The notes under the pieces: model-generated
What the model saw: the letters and a program-made list of their open reading frames with translations, nothing else
Told to the model about the DNA's origin: nothing
Databases searched by the model: none
DNA from: Gammaproteobacteria bacterium
GTDB taxonomy: Bacteria > Pseudomonadota > Gammaproteobacteria > Steroidobacterales > GCA-2729495
DNA length: 64,000 nucleotides
Reading direction: 5' to 3'
NCBI GenBank assembly: GCA_028285245.1
Contig: JANQPY010000026.1
Span: 24,697-88,696, forward strand
Made by a program: the position numbers and the translations under genes
Shown: piece by piece, positions 43,777 to 53,106 of the stretch
Layout: each line of letters begins with the position of its first letter
How positions within the stretch are numbered: position 1 is the first letter of the stretch

Positions 43777-43814
43777 ATGCCGGGCTCGATGCCGCGGCCA
43801 GGAGATGAAGAGTA

Positions 43815-44807
43815 ATGAAGATCTACGGCGAATCCGATGTCGATGCCAGCCAGCTGGCAGGTAAGCGCATCGCAGTCTTGGGCTATGGCAGTCAGGGCAA
43901 GGCCCACGCGCAAAATCTGCGTGACAGCGGCCTGGATGTGGTGCTCGGCCTGCGGCCCAACGGCGCCACCGCTGCCAAGGCTGCTGCTGATGGCTTTACC
44001 GTCGAGCCACCCGCGGAGGCCGTCAAGGCCGCCGATCTGATTGCGTTCCTGCTCCCCGATACGGCTCAGGCAGCGCTATACGCGGATATCGAGGCAGGTA
44101 TTCCGCAGGGGGCAACGCTGCTGTTCGCGCATGGCTTCAACATCCACTACGCGCAGATCAAGCCGCGCGCCGATTTAGATGTCGTGCTGATCGCGCCGAA
44201 AGGACCTGGTGACCTGGTCCGCCGGCAGTACAGGCAGGGCAAAGGCGTCCCGTGCCTGATTGCGGTCGCCCAGGATGCAAGCGGCCAGGCCAAGGCCAAA
44301 GCCCTGGCCTACGCGCAGGGCATCGGCGGCGACCGGGGCGGCGTGCTGGAAACCACCTTTGCGGAAGAAACCGAAACGGACCTGTTCGGCGAGCAGGCCG
44401 TCTTGTGCGGCGGGGCAACCGAGCTCGTGCTGGCCGGCTACGAAACGCTCGTCAAAGCCGGGTACCAGCCCGAGGTGGCCTATTTCGAGTGCATGCATGA
44501 ACTCAAGCTCATCGTTGACCTGCTGCACGAGGGCGGCGTCAGGAAGATGCACGAGTTCATCAGTGAAACCGCGCAATACGGCGACCTGGTCAGTGGGCCC
44601 AGGGTCGTGGATGGCCACACCCGGGAACGCATGCAGGAAGTCCTGACCGACATTCAGCAAGGCGTATTCGCGCGCAACTGGATTGAAGAAAACCAGCAGG
44701 GTCAGCCTGAGTTCAAACGGCTGCTCAACGAAGACCTGGCCCATCCAATTGAGAAAGTGGGTGCAGAGCTCCGCGGGCGCATGTCCTGGCTGAACGAGGA
44801 GGCTTAG
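43815..44807 (+). CDS. ilvC: Ketol-acid reductoisomerase (class I)
   Basis: A 330-residue short-form KARI. Rossmann motif [19 protein letters not shown] near residue 22; [43 protein letters not shown] with the Mg-binding Asp/Glu; and [17 protein letters not shown]. It converts 2-acetolactate to 2,3-dihydroxy-isovalerate (and the isoleucine analogue) with NADPH. GGAGATGAAGAG precedes the ATG. First gene of a branched-chain amino-acid operon; acetolactate synthase and ilvD are not in the window. Confidence 0.97.
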   Translation: MKIYGESDVDASQLAGKRIAVLGYGSQGKAHAQNLRDSGLDVVLGLRPNGATAAKAAADGFTVEPPAEAVKAADLIAFLLPDTAQAALYADIEAGIPQGATLLFAHGFNIHYAQIKPRADLDVVLIAPKGPGDLVRRQYRQGKGVPCLIAVAQDASGQAKAKALAYAQGIGGDRGGVLETTFAEETETDLFGEQAVLCGGATELVLAGYETLVKAGYQPEVAYFECMHELKLIVDLLHEGGVRKMHEFISETAQYGDLVSGPRVVDGHTRERMQEVLTDIQQGVFARNWIEENQQGQPEFKRLLNEDLAHPIEKVGAELRGRMSWLNEEA

Positions 44808-44876
44808 CACTCCGCTACGGCGGGTAATCAGGTCGCCTGCGGCCTGATTTACGGGCTCCATCTAAACGCGTCATCC

Positions 44877-46451
44877 ATGAGCCAGCCAGCGACAGACCGG
44901 GTCCGTATCTTCGACACAACGCTGCGCGATGGCGAGCAGGCCCCCGGCTGCAGCATGACGCTGCGCGAGAAGCTGCGGGTCGCCGGCGCCCTGAGGGAAC
45001 TTAAGGTGGACGTGATAGAGGCCGGCTTTGCGGCTGCCTCGCCCGGTGACTTCGAAGCCGTGCAGGCAATCGCCAGCCAGATTGATGGCCCCATCATCTG
45101 CAGCCTCGCGCGTTGTCATCCCGGCGACATCGATCGCGCCGCCAAAGCGCTGGCGCCTGCCGCCCGCAAACGCATTCACGTGTTCGTGGCGACCAGCGAG
45201 ATTCATCGCAAGTACAAGCTTGAGCTCGCCACCGAGGAAATCATTCGCCGGGCCGCAGAGTCAGTACGCCTGGCGCGCGAAAGCTGCGACGATGTGGAGT
45301 TCTCGGCGGAAGACGCCTCGCGCACCGAGCCCGCCTACCTCGCGGAGGTTGTGAGTGCCGTGATCGAGGCCGGCGCTGGCACCGTGAATATTCCTGACAC
45401 GGTGGGCTACACCGTGCCGGCGGAGTTTGCCGACCTGTTTGCCTACCTGAAGGCCCACGTGCCGAACCTCGGCGATACCGTGCTTAGCGTGCACTGTCAC
45501 GACGACCTGGGCATGGCCGTGGCCAACAGCCTGGCAGCGGTGAGCGCCGGCGCGCGCCAGATCGAATGCACAATCAACGGCATTGGTGAGCGCGCGGGCA
45601 ACTGCTCGCTGGAAGAGGTGGTCATGGCGCTGCGCACGCGTAACGAACACTTCGGCCTAACCACCGGCGTTAACACCAGCCGCCTGTATCCGACCAGCCG
45701 GCTGGTCGCCAGCATCACTGGCATGCACGTGCCGCGCAATAAAGCTGTAGTTGGTGAGAACGCTTTCGCGCATGAGGCCGGCATTCATCAGCACGGCATG
45801 CTGAAGCACGCGTCGACCTACGAAATCATGCGTCCCGACGATGTCGGCATAAGCCGCTCGAACCTGGTCCTGGGAAAACACAGCGGCAGGCATGCTTTTC
45901 GCGAGCGCACAGAAGATCTTGGTTTCTCGCTTGGGGATGAGGAAATCAATCGCGCGTTCGACGAGTTCAAACGCCTGGCCGACAGGAAGAAGGAAATCTT
46001 CGACGCCGATATTGAAGCCATCATTCTCAATGCCGACGGCGCTGCCGGTCCATGGACACTCGATGAGTTACACATAACCGCTGGCACCGCGCGGGCCGCT
46101 GAAGCGGAAGTCGTGCTTAGCCACAGCGACGGCCGCCGCCTGGAGCAGTCCGTGACCGGTGACGGCCCCGTGGAGGCTGCATTTCTGGCCCTCGAGCAAG
46201 CCACGAGCGTCGATTTACAGCTGCGTAACTTCGAGGTTCGCAGTGTGACCATCGGTGAAGACGCCCAGGGTGAGGTCACGGTTACCGTTGAATATAATGG
46301 CGACAGTTTTCGCGGCAACGGCATCAGCACCGATATCGTTGAAGCTGGCGCCCGGGCCTACCTCGATGTCATCAACCGCGTGAGCCGGCGCCGCCAGCGA
46401 AAGGCGGCCGAAGACGATGGTGAAGCTGCCGGTGAGGCGGCCAGCATCTAG
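44877..46451 (+). CDS. leuA: 2-isopropylmalate synthase
   Basis: A 524-residue enzyme. Catalytic TIM barrel starts VRIFDTTLRDGEQAPGCSM; the metal site is in SVHCHDDLGMAVAN; NGIGERAGNCSLEE follows; the C-terminal regulatory domain includes LDELHITAGTARAAEAEVVL and the DIVEAGARAYLDVIN ending, so leucine feedback inhibition is expected. It condenses 2-oxoisovalerate with acetyl-CoA. Lies 69 bases after ilvC and 10 bases before ilvE. Confidence 0.97.
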   Translation: MSQPATDRVRIFDTTLRDGEQAPGCSMTLREKLRVAGALRELKVDVIEAGFAAASPGDFEAVQAIASQIDGPIICSLARCHPGDIDRAAKALAPAARKRIHVFVATSEIHRKYKLELATEEIIRRAAESVRLARESCDDVEFSAEDASRTEPAYLAEVVSAVIEAGAGTVNIPDTVGYTVPAEFADLFAYLKAHVPNLGDTVLSVHCHDDLGMAVANSLAAVSAGARQIECTINGIGERAGNCSLEEVVMALRTRNEHFGLTTGVNTSRLYPTSRLVASITGMHVPRNKAVVGENAFAHEAGIHQHGMLKHASTYEIMRPDDVGISRSNLVLGKHSGRHAFRERTEDLGFSLGDEEINRAFDEFKRLADRKKEIFDADIEAIILNADGAAGPWTLDELHITAGTARAAEAEVVLSHSDGRRLEQSVTGDGPVEAAFLALEQATSVDLQLRNFEVRSVTIGEDAQGEVTVTVEYNGDSFRGNGISTDIVEAGARAYLDVINRVSRRRQRKAAEDDGEAAGEAASI

Positions 46452-46461
46452 GCGAAAAGAT

Positions 46462-47421
46462 ATGAAAAAGAACGACTGGATCTGGCATAACGGCAAGCTC
46501 GTACCCTGGGACGAAGCGCAGGTTCATGTGCTGACGCACGCCCTGCACTATGGTTCGGCTGTCTTTGAGGGCATCCGTGTCTACCCTACCCCGCAGGGCT
46601 CGCAGGTTTTCCGCCTGCAGGCACACACCCGCCGCATGCTTGAGTCGGCGAAGATTCATCGCATTCCGGTGCCGTATACCGCGGCTGATCTGGATACCGC
46701 CTGCCGCGAGGTTGTAGCCCGCAACGGACTCACCAATGGCGCCTACATTCGCCCGATCGTTTTCCGCGGTTACGGAGACATCGGCCTGGCCCCGGGTGCC
46801 GAGCACCCGGTGGACGTTGCGGTGGCAGCCTGGGAATGGGGCGCGTACCTGGGCGATGAAGCCCTAGAACAAGGCGTGGATGTGTGCATCTCATCATGGC
46901 AGCGAGTCGCACCCAACACCATTCCGGCGCTGGCCAAGGCGGCAGGCAACTATTTGTCGAGCACGCTGGTCAGCATGGAAGCGCGCGAACGCGGCTTTGC
47001 CGAAGGCATCGCGCTGGCCAGTGACGGCACGGTCAGCGAGGGCGCGGGTGAGAACCTGTTCCTGGCCAAGGATGGCGTGCTCTACACCCCACCGGCAGCC
47101 GCGTCGATCCTGACCGGCATCACGCGGGACACATTAATAACACTGGCGAAGGAAGCCGGGGTGCAGGTGGTCGAACAATCGATACCGCGCGAAATGCTGT
47201 ACATCGCTGATGAGATTTTTCTCACCGGCACTGCCGCGGAAGTCACCCCCGTGCGTTCCGTTGATCGCATACAGGTGGGCGCCGGCCGGCGTGGCGACAT
47301 CACCGCGCGGCTGCAGTCGGCGTTCTTCGGTTTGTTCGACGGACGCACCCAGGATCGATGGGGGTGGCTGGAGCCGGTCGACATCGACGCGGAAAGCCCG
47401 GCAGCGGCGTCATCAAGCTAG
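46462..47421 (+). CDS. ilvE: Branched-chain amino acid aminotransferase
   Basis: A 319-residue fold-type IV PLP enzyme. Opening WIWHNGKLVPWDEAQVHVLTHALHYGSAVFEGIRVY, the PLP lysine in ALAKAAGNYLSSTLVSMEA, SEGAGENLFLAKDG and the TGTAAEVTPVRSVD loop. It makes Leu, Ile and Val from the 2-oxo acids. Start at ATG 46462 follows GGCGAAAAGA; an in-frame extension to 46417 would overlap leuA and has no family support. Confidence 0.95.
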   Translation: MKKNDWIWHNGKLVPWDEAQVHVLTHALHYGSAVFEGIRVYPTPQGSQVFRLQAHTRRMLESAKIHRIPVPYTAADLDTACREVVARNGLTNGAYIRPIVFRGYGDIGLAPGAEHPVDVAVAAWEWGAYLGDEALEQGVDVCISSWQRVAPNTIPALAKAAGNYLSSTLVSMEARERGFAEGIALASDGTVSEGAGENLFLAKDGVLYTPPAAASILTGITRDTLITLAKEAGVQVVEQSIPREMLYIADEIFLTGTAAEVTPVRSVDRIQVGAGRRGDITARLQSAFFGLFDGRTQDRWGWLEPVDIDAESPAAASSS

Positions 47422-47472
47422 CCAGGCGCGACTTGGTCGCGCTGCCAGCAAGACATTCGGAGTAAAAGGAAC

Positions 47473-48882
47473 ATGAGCGGCAAATCGCTGTTTGAGAAAG
47501 TGTGGGAAGATCATTTGGTCGTGCCGGAATCCGGCGACAACCCGGCCGTGTTCTTTATCGATTTGCACCTCATCCACGAGGTCACCACGCCGCAGGCATT
47601 CAATCTGCTGCGCGAGCGCGGACTTAAAGTGCGGCGCCCCGACCTGACCCTTGCGACCATGGACCACTCCACGCCAACGGTGCCGGTTAGCCGGCTGGGC
47701 GATCTTGAAGTCGTCGCAGAGCCAGAAGCTGCCAAACAGATTCGCGCGATGATTGAAAACTGCCGCGAGTTCGGCATCGATCTGCACGGATTTGATAGCG
47801 AGCATCGCGGCATCGTGCATGTGATCGGTCCGGAACTTGGCGCAACCCAGCCCGGCAAAACGATCGTATGCGGCGACAGCCATTCCTCCACGCACGGCGC
47901 GTTCGGCGCGCTGGCCTTTGGCATCGGCAGCACCGAGGTAGGCCATGTGCTGGCCACGCAAACCCTCCTGCAGCGCAAGCCGAAGACCATGGCCGTGAAC
48001 ATCAATGGCACGCTGCCGGATGGCGTCGGCGCCAAAGACATCATTCTCGCCCTCATCGGCAAGATCGGCGTGGATGGCGGCGTCGGGCACGTCATTGAGT
48101 ATCGCGGCGATGCGATTCGTGCGCTCAACATGGAGCAGCGCATGACCGTCTGCAATATGACAATTGAAGGCGGCGCGCGTGCCGGCATGATCGCGCCCGA
48201 CGACACGACGATTGAATACCTCGCGGGCCGGCCAATGGTGCCGCAGGGTGCCGACTGGGATGCCGCCGTGGAGCGCTGGCTGTCGCTGCCCTCAGATCCC
48301 GACGCTCACTTCGATAAGGTTGTCGATCTCGATGTCTCCAACCTCGCGCCGATGGTGACATTTGGCACCAATCCCGGGATGGTCGTGCCGGTCACCGACA
48401 GCATCCCGGCCGATTCGGGCGATCTTAGCTTTGGCAAAGCGCTGAACTATATGGGGCTGAAGGCCGGCCAGCCGATGCTCGGCACACCGGTGGACGTAGT
48501 GTTTGTGGGTAGCTGCACAAATTCCCGCATGACCGACCTGCGCCAGACAGCCGAGCTGCTGAAAGGCCGCAAGGTCGCCAGCAATGTGCGCATGCTGGTA
48601 GTGCCGGGCTCACAGTCGGTCAAGCAGCGCGCCGAAGCCGAAGGTCTGCACGACATCATTACGGCAGCGGGCGCCGAATGGCGGGAATCCGGCTGCTCAA
48701 TGTGTCTGGGCATGAACGGCGACGTGGTACCCGCAGGCAAGCTCTGCGTCAGCACCAGCAATCGTAATTTCGAAGGCCGTCAGGGCGTAGGCGCCCGCAC
48801 GGTACTGGCGAGCCCGGCCACCGCTGTCGCCGCCGCGGTTGCCGGAAGCATCGCCGATCCGCGTGCCCTGCTCACGCACTAA
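47473..48882 (+). CDS. leuC: 3-isopropylmalate dehydratase large subunit
   Basis: A 469-residue aconitase-type subunit. [16 protein letters not shown] opening, [42 protein letters not shown], and the 4Fe-4S Cys residues in [12 protein letters not shown] and [12 protein letters not shown]. With LeuD it isomerises 2- to 3-isopropylmalate. AAAGGAAC precedes the ATG. Confidence 0.97.
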   Translation: MSGKSLFEKVWEDHLVVPESGDNPAVFFIDLHLIHEVTTPQAFNLLRERGLKVRRPDLTLATMDHSTPTVPVSRLGDLEVVAEPEAAKQIRAMIENCREFGIDLHGFDSEHRGIVHVIGPELGATQPGKTIVCGDSHSSTHGAFGALAFGIGSTEVGHVLATQTLLQRKPKTMAVNINGTLPDGVGAKDIILALIGKIGVDGGVGHVIEYRGDAIRALNMEQRMTVCNMTIEGGARAGMIAPDDTTIEYLAGRPMVPQGADWDAAVERWLSLPSDPDAHFDKVVDLDVSNLAPMVTFGTNPGMVVPVTDSIPADSGDLSFGKALNYMGLKAGQPMLGTPVDVVFVGSCTNSRMTDLRQTAELLKGRKVASNVRMLVVPGSQSVKQRAEAEGLHDIITAAGAEWRESGCSMCLGMNGDVVPAGKLCVSTSNRNFEGRQGVGARTVLASPATAVAAAVAGSIADPRALLTH

Positions 48883-48914
48883 CCCAGTCCCGGACCAGAT
48901 ACTGAGAAGCTGCT

Positions 48915-49499
48915 ATGGAAAAAATCACGCGCATCGAATCTGCGACGGTCGTGCTGCCGATGACGGATATCGACACCGATCAAATCATGCCTGCCCGTTA
49001 CCTGACGACGACCAACAAGGAAGGGCTAGGTGAGGCAGCGTTCGCGGACTGGCGCTACGACAAGAGCGGCAAACCGGTGGCCGACTTTCCGCTGAATCAG
49101 CCCGGCGCGGCTGACAGCCAGGTACTGGTTGCCGGCAATAACTTTGGCTGCGGCTCATCGCGCGAACATGCGCCGTGGGGTCTGGTGGATTTTGGATTTC
49201 GCGCCGTGATTAGCACGCAGATCGCCGATATTTTTCGCAACAACGCGCTCAAGAACGGTCTCGTCCCGGTGATCGTCGATGGCGAGATTCACGGCTGGCT
49301 GCTGGATAACCCCGGCGCGCAGGTTGCAGTGGACGTTGTTGAGCGCACGCTTACGCTGCCGGATGGCCGCAGCGTCGAGTTCCCGCTCGACGGATTCTCC
49401 CGCACCTGTCTGTTGGAGGGCGTAGACCAGCTCGGGTATCTGCTGGCTCGCGATGAGCAGATCACGCGCTTCGAACAGCAGCGCACATGGCAACCTTAA
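48915..49499 (+). CDS. leuD: 3-isopropylmalate dehydratase small subunit
   Basis: A 194-residue swivel-domain subunit. [51 protein letters not shown] and the [14 protein letters not shown] segment are typical. Partner of leuC just upstream (32-base gap). Its 3' end overlaps leuB by 13 bases. Confidence 0.96.
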   Translation: MEKITRIESATVVLPMTDIDTDQIMPARYLTTTNKEGLGEAAFADWRYDKSGKPVADFPLNQPGAADSQVLVAGNNFGCGSSREHAPWGLVDFGFRAVISTQIADIFRNNALKNGLVPVIVDGEIHGWLLDNPGAQVAVDVVERTLTLPDGRSVEFPLDGFSRTCLLEGVDQLGYLLARDEQITRFEQQRTWQP

Positions 49500-50551
49500 T
49501 CGGCCTGTTGCCGGGCGATGGTATCGGCCCGGAAATCTGCCGCGAGGCGCAGCGAGTCCTCAACGCGGTAAGCGCACAATCCGGGCGCCAGTTTGAGGTA
49601 CGCGAAGGTCTGATCGGTGGCGCGGCCATCGATGCCACCGGCGAGGCATTCCCCGCTGACACCCGCGCGCTGGCCAACGAGGCTGACGCGATCTTATTGG
49701 GCGCTGTCGGCGGCCCGAAGTGGAGCAATCCGGAAGCTGCTGTCCGTCCGGAACAGGGCCTGCTGGATCTGCGCGCGGCCATGGGTGTCTACGCCAATCT
49801 GCGACCCGTGCGCACCCACGCCGCGTTGTACTCCGCGTCACCGCTCAAGGCTGAGCGGCTTAAGGATGTGGATATTCTGGTCGTGCGCGAGCTGACCGGC
49901 GGCATTTACTTCGGCGACAAGCAGCGCGACGCCGACTCCGCAACCGATGTCTGCCGCTACACGCGCGCCGAGATCGAACGCATTGTGCGCATGGCAGGTG
50001 ACTTCGCGCGCAGCCGGCGCGGCAAAGTCACTTCCGTGGACAAAGCCAATGTGCTTGACACGTCGCGTTTGTGGCGCAGCATCACCGATGAGATTTTCGC
50101 GAGCGACTATGCGGATGTGGAGCTCGAAACCCTGCTGGTGGACGCCGCGGCAATGCACTTACTTTCGCGAGCCGCGGACTTTGACGTCATCGTGACCGAG
50201 AACATGTTCGGCGACATTCTCACCGATGAAGCGTCGATGCTTTCCGGGTCGCTGGGTATGCTGCCGTCCGCATCGCTGAACGCAGACCGGGGCGGGCTTT
50301 ACGAACCGATTCACGGGTCGGCGCCTGACATCGCCGGCCAGGGTATCGCCAACCCCTGCGGCACCATTCTTAGCCTGGCGTTGCTGCTGCGCTTTTCGTT
50401 AGGCGAAGACGAACTTGCCGAGACGATCGAGCAGGCTGTGCTCAACGCTGTCGCGGCCGGTCATCGCACGGGCGACATTGCCGAACCTGGCCAACCGGCG
50501 ATCAGCACATCCGCAATGGGTGATGCGATTCTCGCCGCCCTGCCCGCTTAA
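49487..50551 (+). CDS. leuB: 3-isopropylmalate dehydrogenase
   Basis: A 354-residue beta-decarboxylating dehydrogenase. [55 protein letters not shown], and [28 protein letters not shown] followed by [18 protein letters not shown]. It oxidises 3-isopropylmalate to the leucine 2-oxo acid with NAD. ATG 49487 overlaps the end of leuD by 13 bases. Last gene of the operon, converging with metB. Confidence 0.97.
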   Translation: MATLIGLLPGDGIGPEICREAQRVLNAVSAQSGRQFEVREGLIGGAAIDATGEAFPADTRALANEADAILLGAVGGPKWSNPEAAVRPEQGLLDLRAAMGVYANLRPVRTHAALYSASPLKAERLKDVDILVVRELTGGIYFGDKQRDADSATDVCRYTRAEIERIVRMAGDFARSRRGKVTSVDKANVLDTSRLWRSITDEIFASDYADVELETLLVDAAAMHLLSRAADFDVIVTENMFGDILTDEASMLSGSLGMLPSASLNADRGGLYEPIHGSAPDIAGQGIANPCGTILSLALLLRFSLGEDELAETIEQAVLNAVAAGHRTGDIAEPGQPAISTSAMGDAILAALPA

Positions 50552-50555
50552 ACCG

Positions 50556-50579
50556 CGCCAGCATCAAACTGATGCGGCG
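50556..50579. terminator. Hairpin between convergent leuB and metB
   Basis: CGCC and GCATCA (50556-50566, one bulged A) pair with TGATGC and GGCG (50570-50579) around a three-base loop. There is no T-run, and the hairpin overlaps the 3' end of metB, so termination strength is doubtful. Confidence 0.3.
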
Positions 50580-51727
50580 GCGGCCAACCCCGCCTCGACG
50601 TCAGCCAGCAGGTCCGCCGTTGCTTCCAGGCCTGCGGAGATGCGCAAGAGCCCCGGAGCAATGCCGGCGGCTGCAAGCGCAGCCGCATCATAGGTGGCAT
50701 GACTCATGCTGGGTGGATGACAGAGCAGACTTTCCACACCACCCAAAGACACTGCCAGCGTGAACAGCTCCACTCGCTCACAGAACGCCTTGGCCGCCCG
50801 CTCGCCGCCGTGCAGCTCAAAGCTGAGCATGCCGCCGAAACCCTGCTGCTGTTTGCGCGCCAGCGCGTGATAAGGGCTCGATGGCAGACCCGGATAGTGG
50901 ACACGCTCCACTGCAGAATGACCGTGGAGCAGCTCAGCAAGAGCCCTGCCGTTCGCCTCGTGTTGCGCCATACGCGCAAACAGCGTGCGCACCCCGCGCT
51001 GGACCAGAAAGCTGTCAAATACCGAGCCGGCAATGCCCAGGGTATTGGCCCATTGCCGCATCTGACCCTGCAGGCTGTCGGTTGCAGCTACCACAGCGCC
51101 TGCTACGACATCACTGTGGCCATTGAGGTACTTCGTGGTCGAGTGAATGACCAGGTCCGCGCCGAGCTCAATCGGCCGCTGCAGCGCGGGCGACAGAAAC
51201 GTGTTGTCTACTGCCACTAGCGCGCCGGCGTCGCGTGCCAGCGCGCTCAGCGCGGCGAGATCGACCACGCGCAGCAGCGGATTCGTGGGCGTCTCCACCC
51301 ACAGCATCTTCGCGCCGGCTTTAAGCTCGGCGGCAACAGCCGCGGCGTCAGCCTGATCGACCAGGGTCACGTCAAACAAACCCCGCGCCGCGCACTGACG
51401 CAGCAGCCGGAATGTGCCGCCGTAGCAGTCCACGGGGCCCAGTACTCTGTCACCCGGATCCAGCAACTGCAGCGCCAGATGAATGGCCGCCATGCCAGAG
51501 CTGGTAATCGTGGCGCCCGCACCGCCTTCCAGATCGGCGATGGCGTCGGCCAGCCCATCCACCGTCGGATTCCCGCTGCGCGTGTAGTCGTAGGCCCGCC
51601 CCTGCCCATAACCAGCAAAGTTAAAGCTCGAGGTGAGGTACAGCGGCGGCATGACGGCCCCGTGCTGAGTATCTGCATCAACCGCTGCGCGCACGGCGCG
51701 GGTCTGACTGGAACGCGGCTTGGTCAT
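50564..51727 (-). CDS. metB: Cystathionine gamma-synthase
   Basis: A 387-residue Cys/Met-metabolism PLP enzyme with strong motif match to E. coli MetB: HGAVMPPLYLTSSFNFAGY, YDYTRSGNPTVD, LEGGAGATITSSGMAAIHLALQ, DCYGGTFRLL, ETPTNPLLRVVDL, VDNTFLSPALQRP, the PLP Lys in IHSTTKYLNGHSDVVAG, and SLGGVESLLCHPP. It makes cystathionine from an activated homoserine and cysteine. A cystathionine beta-lyase role cannot be excluded by eye, but the Asp/Tyr pattern near the start favours MetB. AGGAAGC precedes the ATG. Confidence 0.85.
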   Translation of the reverse strand: MTKPRSSQTRAVRAAVDADTQHGAVMPPLYLTSSFNFAGYGQGRAYDYTRSGNPTVDGLADAIADLEGGAGATITSSGMAAIHLALQLLDPGDRVLGPVDCYGGTFRLLRQCAARGLFDVTLVDQADAAAVAAELKAGAKMLWVETPTNPLLRVVDLAALSALARDAGALVAVDNTFLSPALQRPIELGADLVIHSTTKYLNGHSDVVAGAVVAATDSLQGQMRQWANTLGIAGSVFDSFLVQRGVRTLFARMAQHEANGRALAELLHGHSAVERVHYPGLPSSPYHALARKQQQGFGGMLSFELHGGERAAKAFCERVELFTLAVSLGGVESLLCHPPSMSHATYDAAALAAAGIAPGLLRISAGLEATADLLADVEAGLAAAASV

Positions 51728-51826
51728 GGAGCTTCCTCGGCTGTCCCTGGCGGACTCAAGGCCGCGGGCGCGCAGTGTATGAGCGTGGCTTTTGGAGGGT
51801 CAACCTGCCCGCCTGAGAGCATGACC

Positions 51827-51856
51827 TTGAGCGGGTTGCTCCCCGCGTATTACTGT
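51827..51856 (+). promoter_or_regulatory. Promoter candidate for the his operon
   Basis: TTGAGC at 51827-51832 and TACTGT at 51851-51856 are 18 bases apart. The -10 overlaps the left half of the palindrome described next, so a repressor bound there would block RNA polymerase. Hexamers are moderate matches. Confidence 0.35.
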
Positions 51857-51873
51857 ATTAACATGTTAGTACA
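51854..51873. promoter_or_regulatory. Palindromic operator candidate for the TrpR-family regulator
   Basis: TGTATTAACATGTTAGTACA is a 20-base palindrome with a single mismatch, ending 18 bases before the regulator ATG. Its inner 18 bases carry the outer half-sites GTA(C/T)TA and TAGTAC, the same half-sites at the same total length as the E. coli trp operator, but with a different centre (ACATGT instead of GTTAAC). Confidence 0.6.
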
Positions 51874-51891
51874 TTAGATCAACGCAACGGC

Positions 51892-52197
51892 ATGAAGGAC
51901 CACCGCATCCTCAATCGCCGCCAGGAACAGGCGGCCGAAGACGAGCTATACCGGGCTGTACTCACCCTCAAGTCGGTGGATGAGTGCCGCGCGTTTTTTC
52001 AGGATTTGTGCACGCCGGCCGAGCTTCAGGCCATCAAGGACCGATTGGCGGTGGCGGAATGCCTGGCTGATGGGCTGAGCTACCGGCAGATCCACGAGGT
52101 GACCGGCGTCAGCCTGACGACCATCGGCCGTGTGGCGCGCTACCTGAACAGTGGCGCCGGCGGGTACCAGAAGGCGATAAAGCGCCTTAAGAAGTAG
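51892..52197 (+). CDS. TrpR-family regulator (YerC/YecD-like), probable repressor of the his operon
   Basis: A 101-residue all-helical protein of the TrpR superfamily, YerC/YecD branch. A helix-turn-helix is clear at about residues 59-82 (LADGLSYRQIHEVTGVSLTTIGRVARYL), preceded by FFQDLCTPAELQAIKDRLAVAECL. Tied to hisG by a six-base gap, it is likely a histidine-responsive repressor; TrpR-like proteins in this position have been proposed as HisR in other bacteria, as I recall. A near-perfect palindrome lies in its promoter, suggesting autoregulation. Confidence 0.85.
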   Translation: MKDHRILNRRQEQAAEDELYRAVLTLKSVDECRAFFQDLCTPAELQAIKDRLAVAECLADGLSYRQIHEVTGVSLTTIGRVARYLNSGAGGYQKAIKRLKK

Positions 52198-52203
52198 TTT
52201 TAT

Positions 52204-53106
52204 ATGATTGATAAAGAAACAAGAATTAAGGTTGCTATTCAGAAGTCCGGGCGCCTGACCGAGCACTCGCTGGACCTTCTGCAACGCTGCGGACTCAAGT
52301 ACACCCGGGGCCGTGACCAGCTCATTGGCTACGGGGAGAACATGCCTCTCGATATTCTGCTGGTCCGGGACGATGACATCCCCGGCCTGGTGCGTGACGA
52401 CATCTGTGATCTGGGCATCTGCGGCCTGAATATCGTGGAAGAAAAGCGTCAGGAGTTCGCTACCGACGGCATCGATAACCCGTTCTCGGTCATCCGCGAA
52501 CTGGACTACGGACACTGCCGGCTGGCCTTTGGATACCCGGAATCCAGCAGTCTGAAGCAGGCCGCCGATCTCGGCGGCAAGCGCGTTGCCACGAGCTACC
52601 CGGCCATCGTGCAGGCCTATCTCAAAAAGCAGGAGATTCCCGCGGAGGTGGTGGAGTTTTCGGGTGCGGTAGAGATTGCCCCGAGTCTCGGTCGCGCTGA
52701 TGCCATCTGCGATCTTGTCTCCACCGGCACCACCATGAAGGCGAACCGGATAACTGAAGGCGAGACCATCCTGGACAGCGAGGCGGTCATCATCCGCACG
52801 CCGCTGGAGATCTCCGCCGAAAAACAGTCGTGGGTGGAACGCCTGCTCCAGCGCATCGACGGCGTGATGCAGGTGCGCGAAAGCAAATACATCATGATGC
52901 ACGCGCCGAAGACCGCGCTCTCCGAGATATCCCGACTATTGCCGGGCTCGGAGGCCCCCACCGTTCTGCCGCTGGAAGGCAAGAGCGACAAGGTGGCGGT
53001 GCATGTCGTCTGCCGGGAAACCGTGTTCTGGGAAACGCTCGAAAATCTGAAGGACGCCGGCGCCAGCTCCGTCCTCGTGATGCCCGTGGAGAAAATGCTG
53101 GCATGA
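52204..53106 (+). CDS. hisG: ATP phosphoribosyltransferase, long form
   Basis: A 300-residue HisG_L with its own C-terminal regulatory domain (about residues 225-300, LPLEGKSDKVAVHVVCRETVFWETLENLK), so it should be histidine-inhibited and need no HisZ. Catalytic part: AIQKSGRLTE, GICGLNIVEEK, and DLVSTGTTMKANRI for PRPP binding. It commits PRPP and ATP to histidine. The first about 12 codons are unusually AT-rich. It has no strong ribosome binding site, so coupling to the upstream regulator gene is likely. Confidence 0.97.
   Translation: MIDKETRIKVAIQKSGRLTEHSLDLLQRCGLKYTRGRDQLIGYGENMPLDILLVRDDDIPGLVRDDICDLGICGLNIVEEKRQEFATDGIDNPFSVIRELDYGHCRLAFGYPESSSLKQAADLGGKRVATSYPAIVQAYLKKQEIPAEVVEFSGAVEIAPSLGRADAICDLVSTGTTMKANRITEGETILDSEAVIIRTPLEISAEKQSWVERLLQRIDGVMQVRESKYIMMHAPKTALSEISRLLPGSEAPTVLPLEGKSDKVAVHVVCRETVFWETLENLKDAGASSVLVMPVEKMLA

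Larger units (their letters stand above)
43394..43814. other. 421-base divergent region between DUF3450 operon and ilvC
   Basis: This is the only gap over 300 bases. The left part (43394-43555) serves as leader of the minus-strand DUF3450 operon; I see no clear promoter hexamers there. The right part holds TTGACA at 43561-43566, a perfect-looking TATGAT at 43598-43603, and the leader RNA structures described separately. Three small plus-strand frames occur (43599-43721, 43606-43638, 43651-43755); none is rich in consecutive Ile, Leu or Val codons. Confidence 0.6.

Noticed and set aside
52830..53102. N-terminal extension of hisD into hisG
   Set aside because: The ATG at 53103 overlaps the hisG stop in the usual way and matches family length; the extension is low-complexity Arg/Gly-rich sequence.
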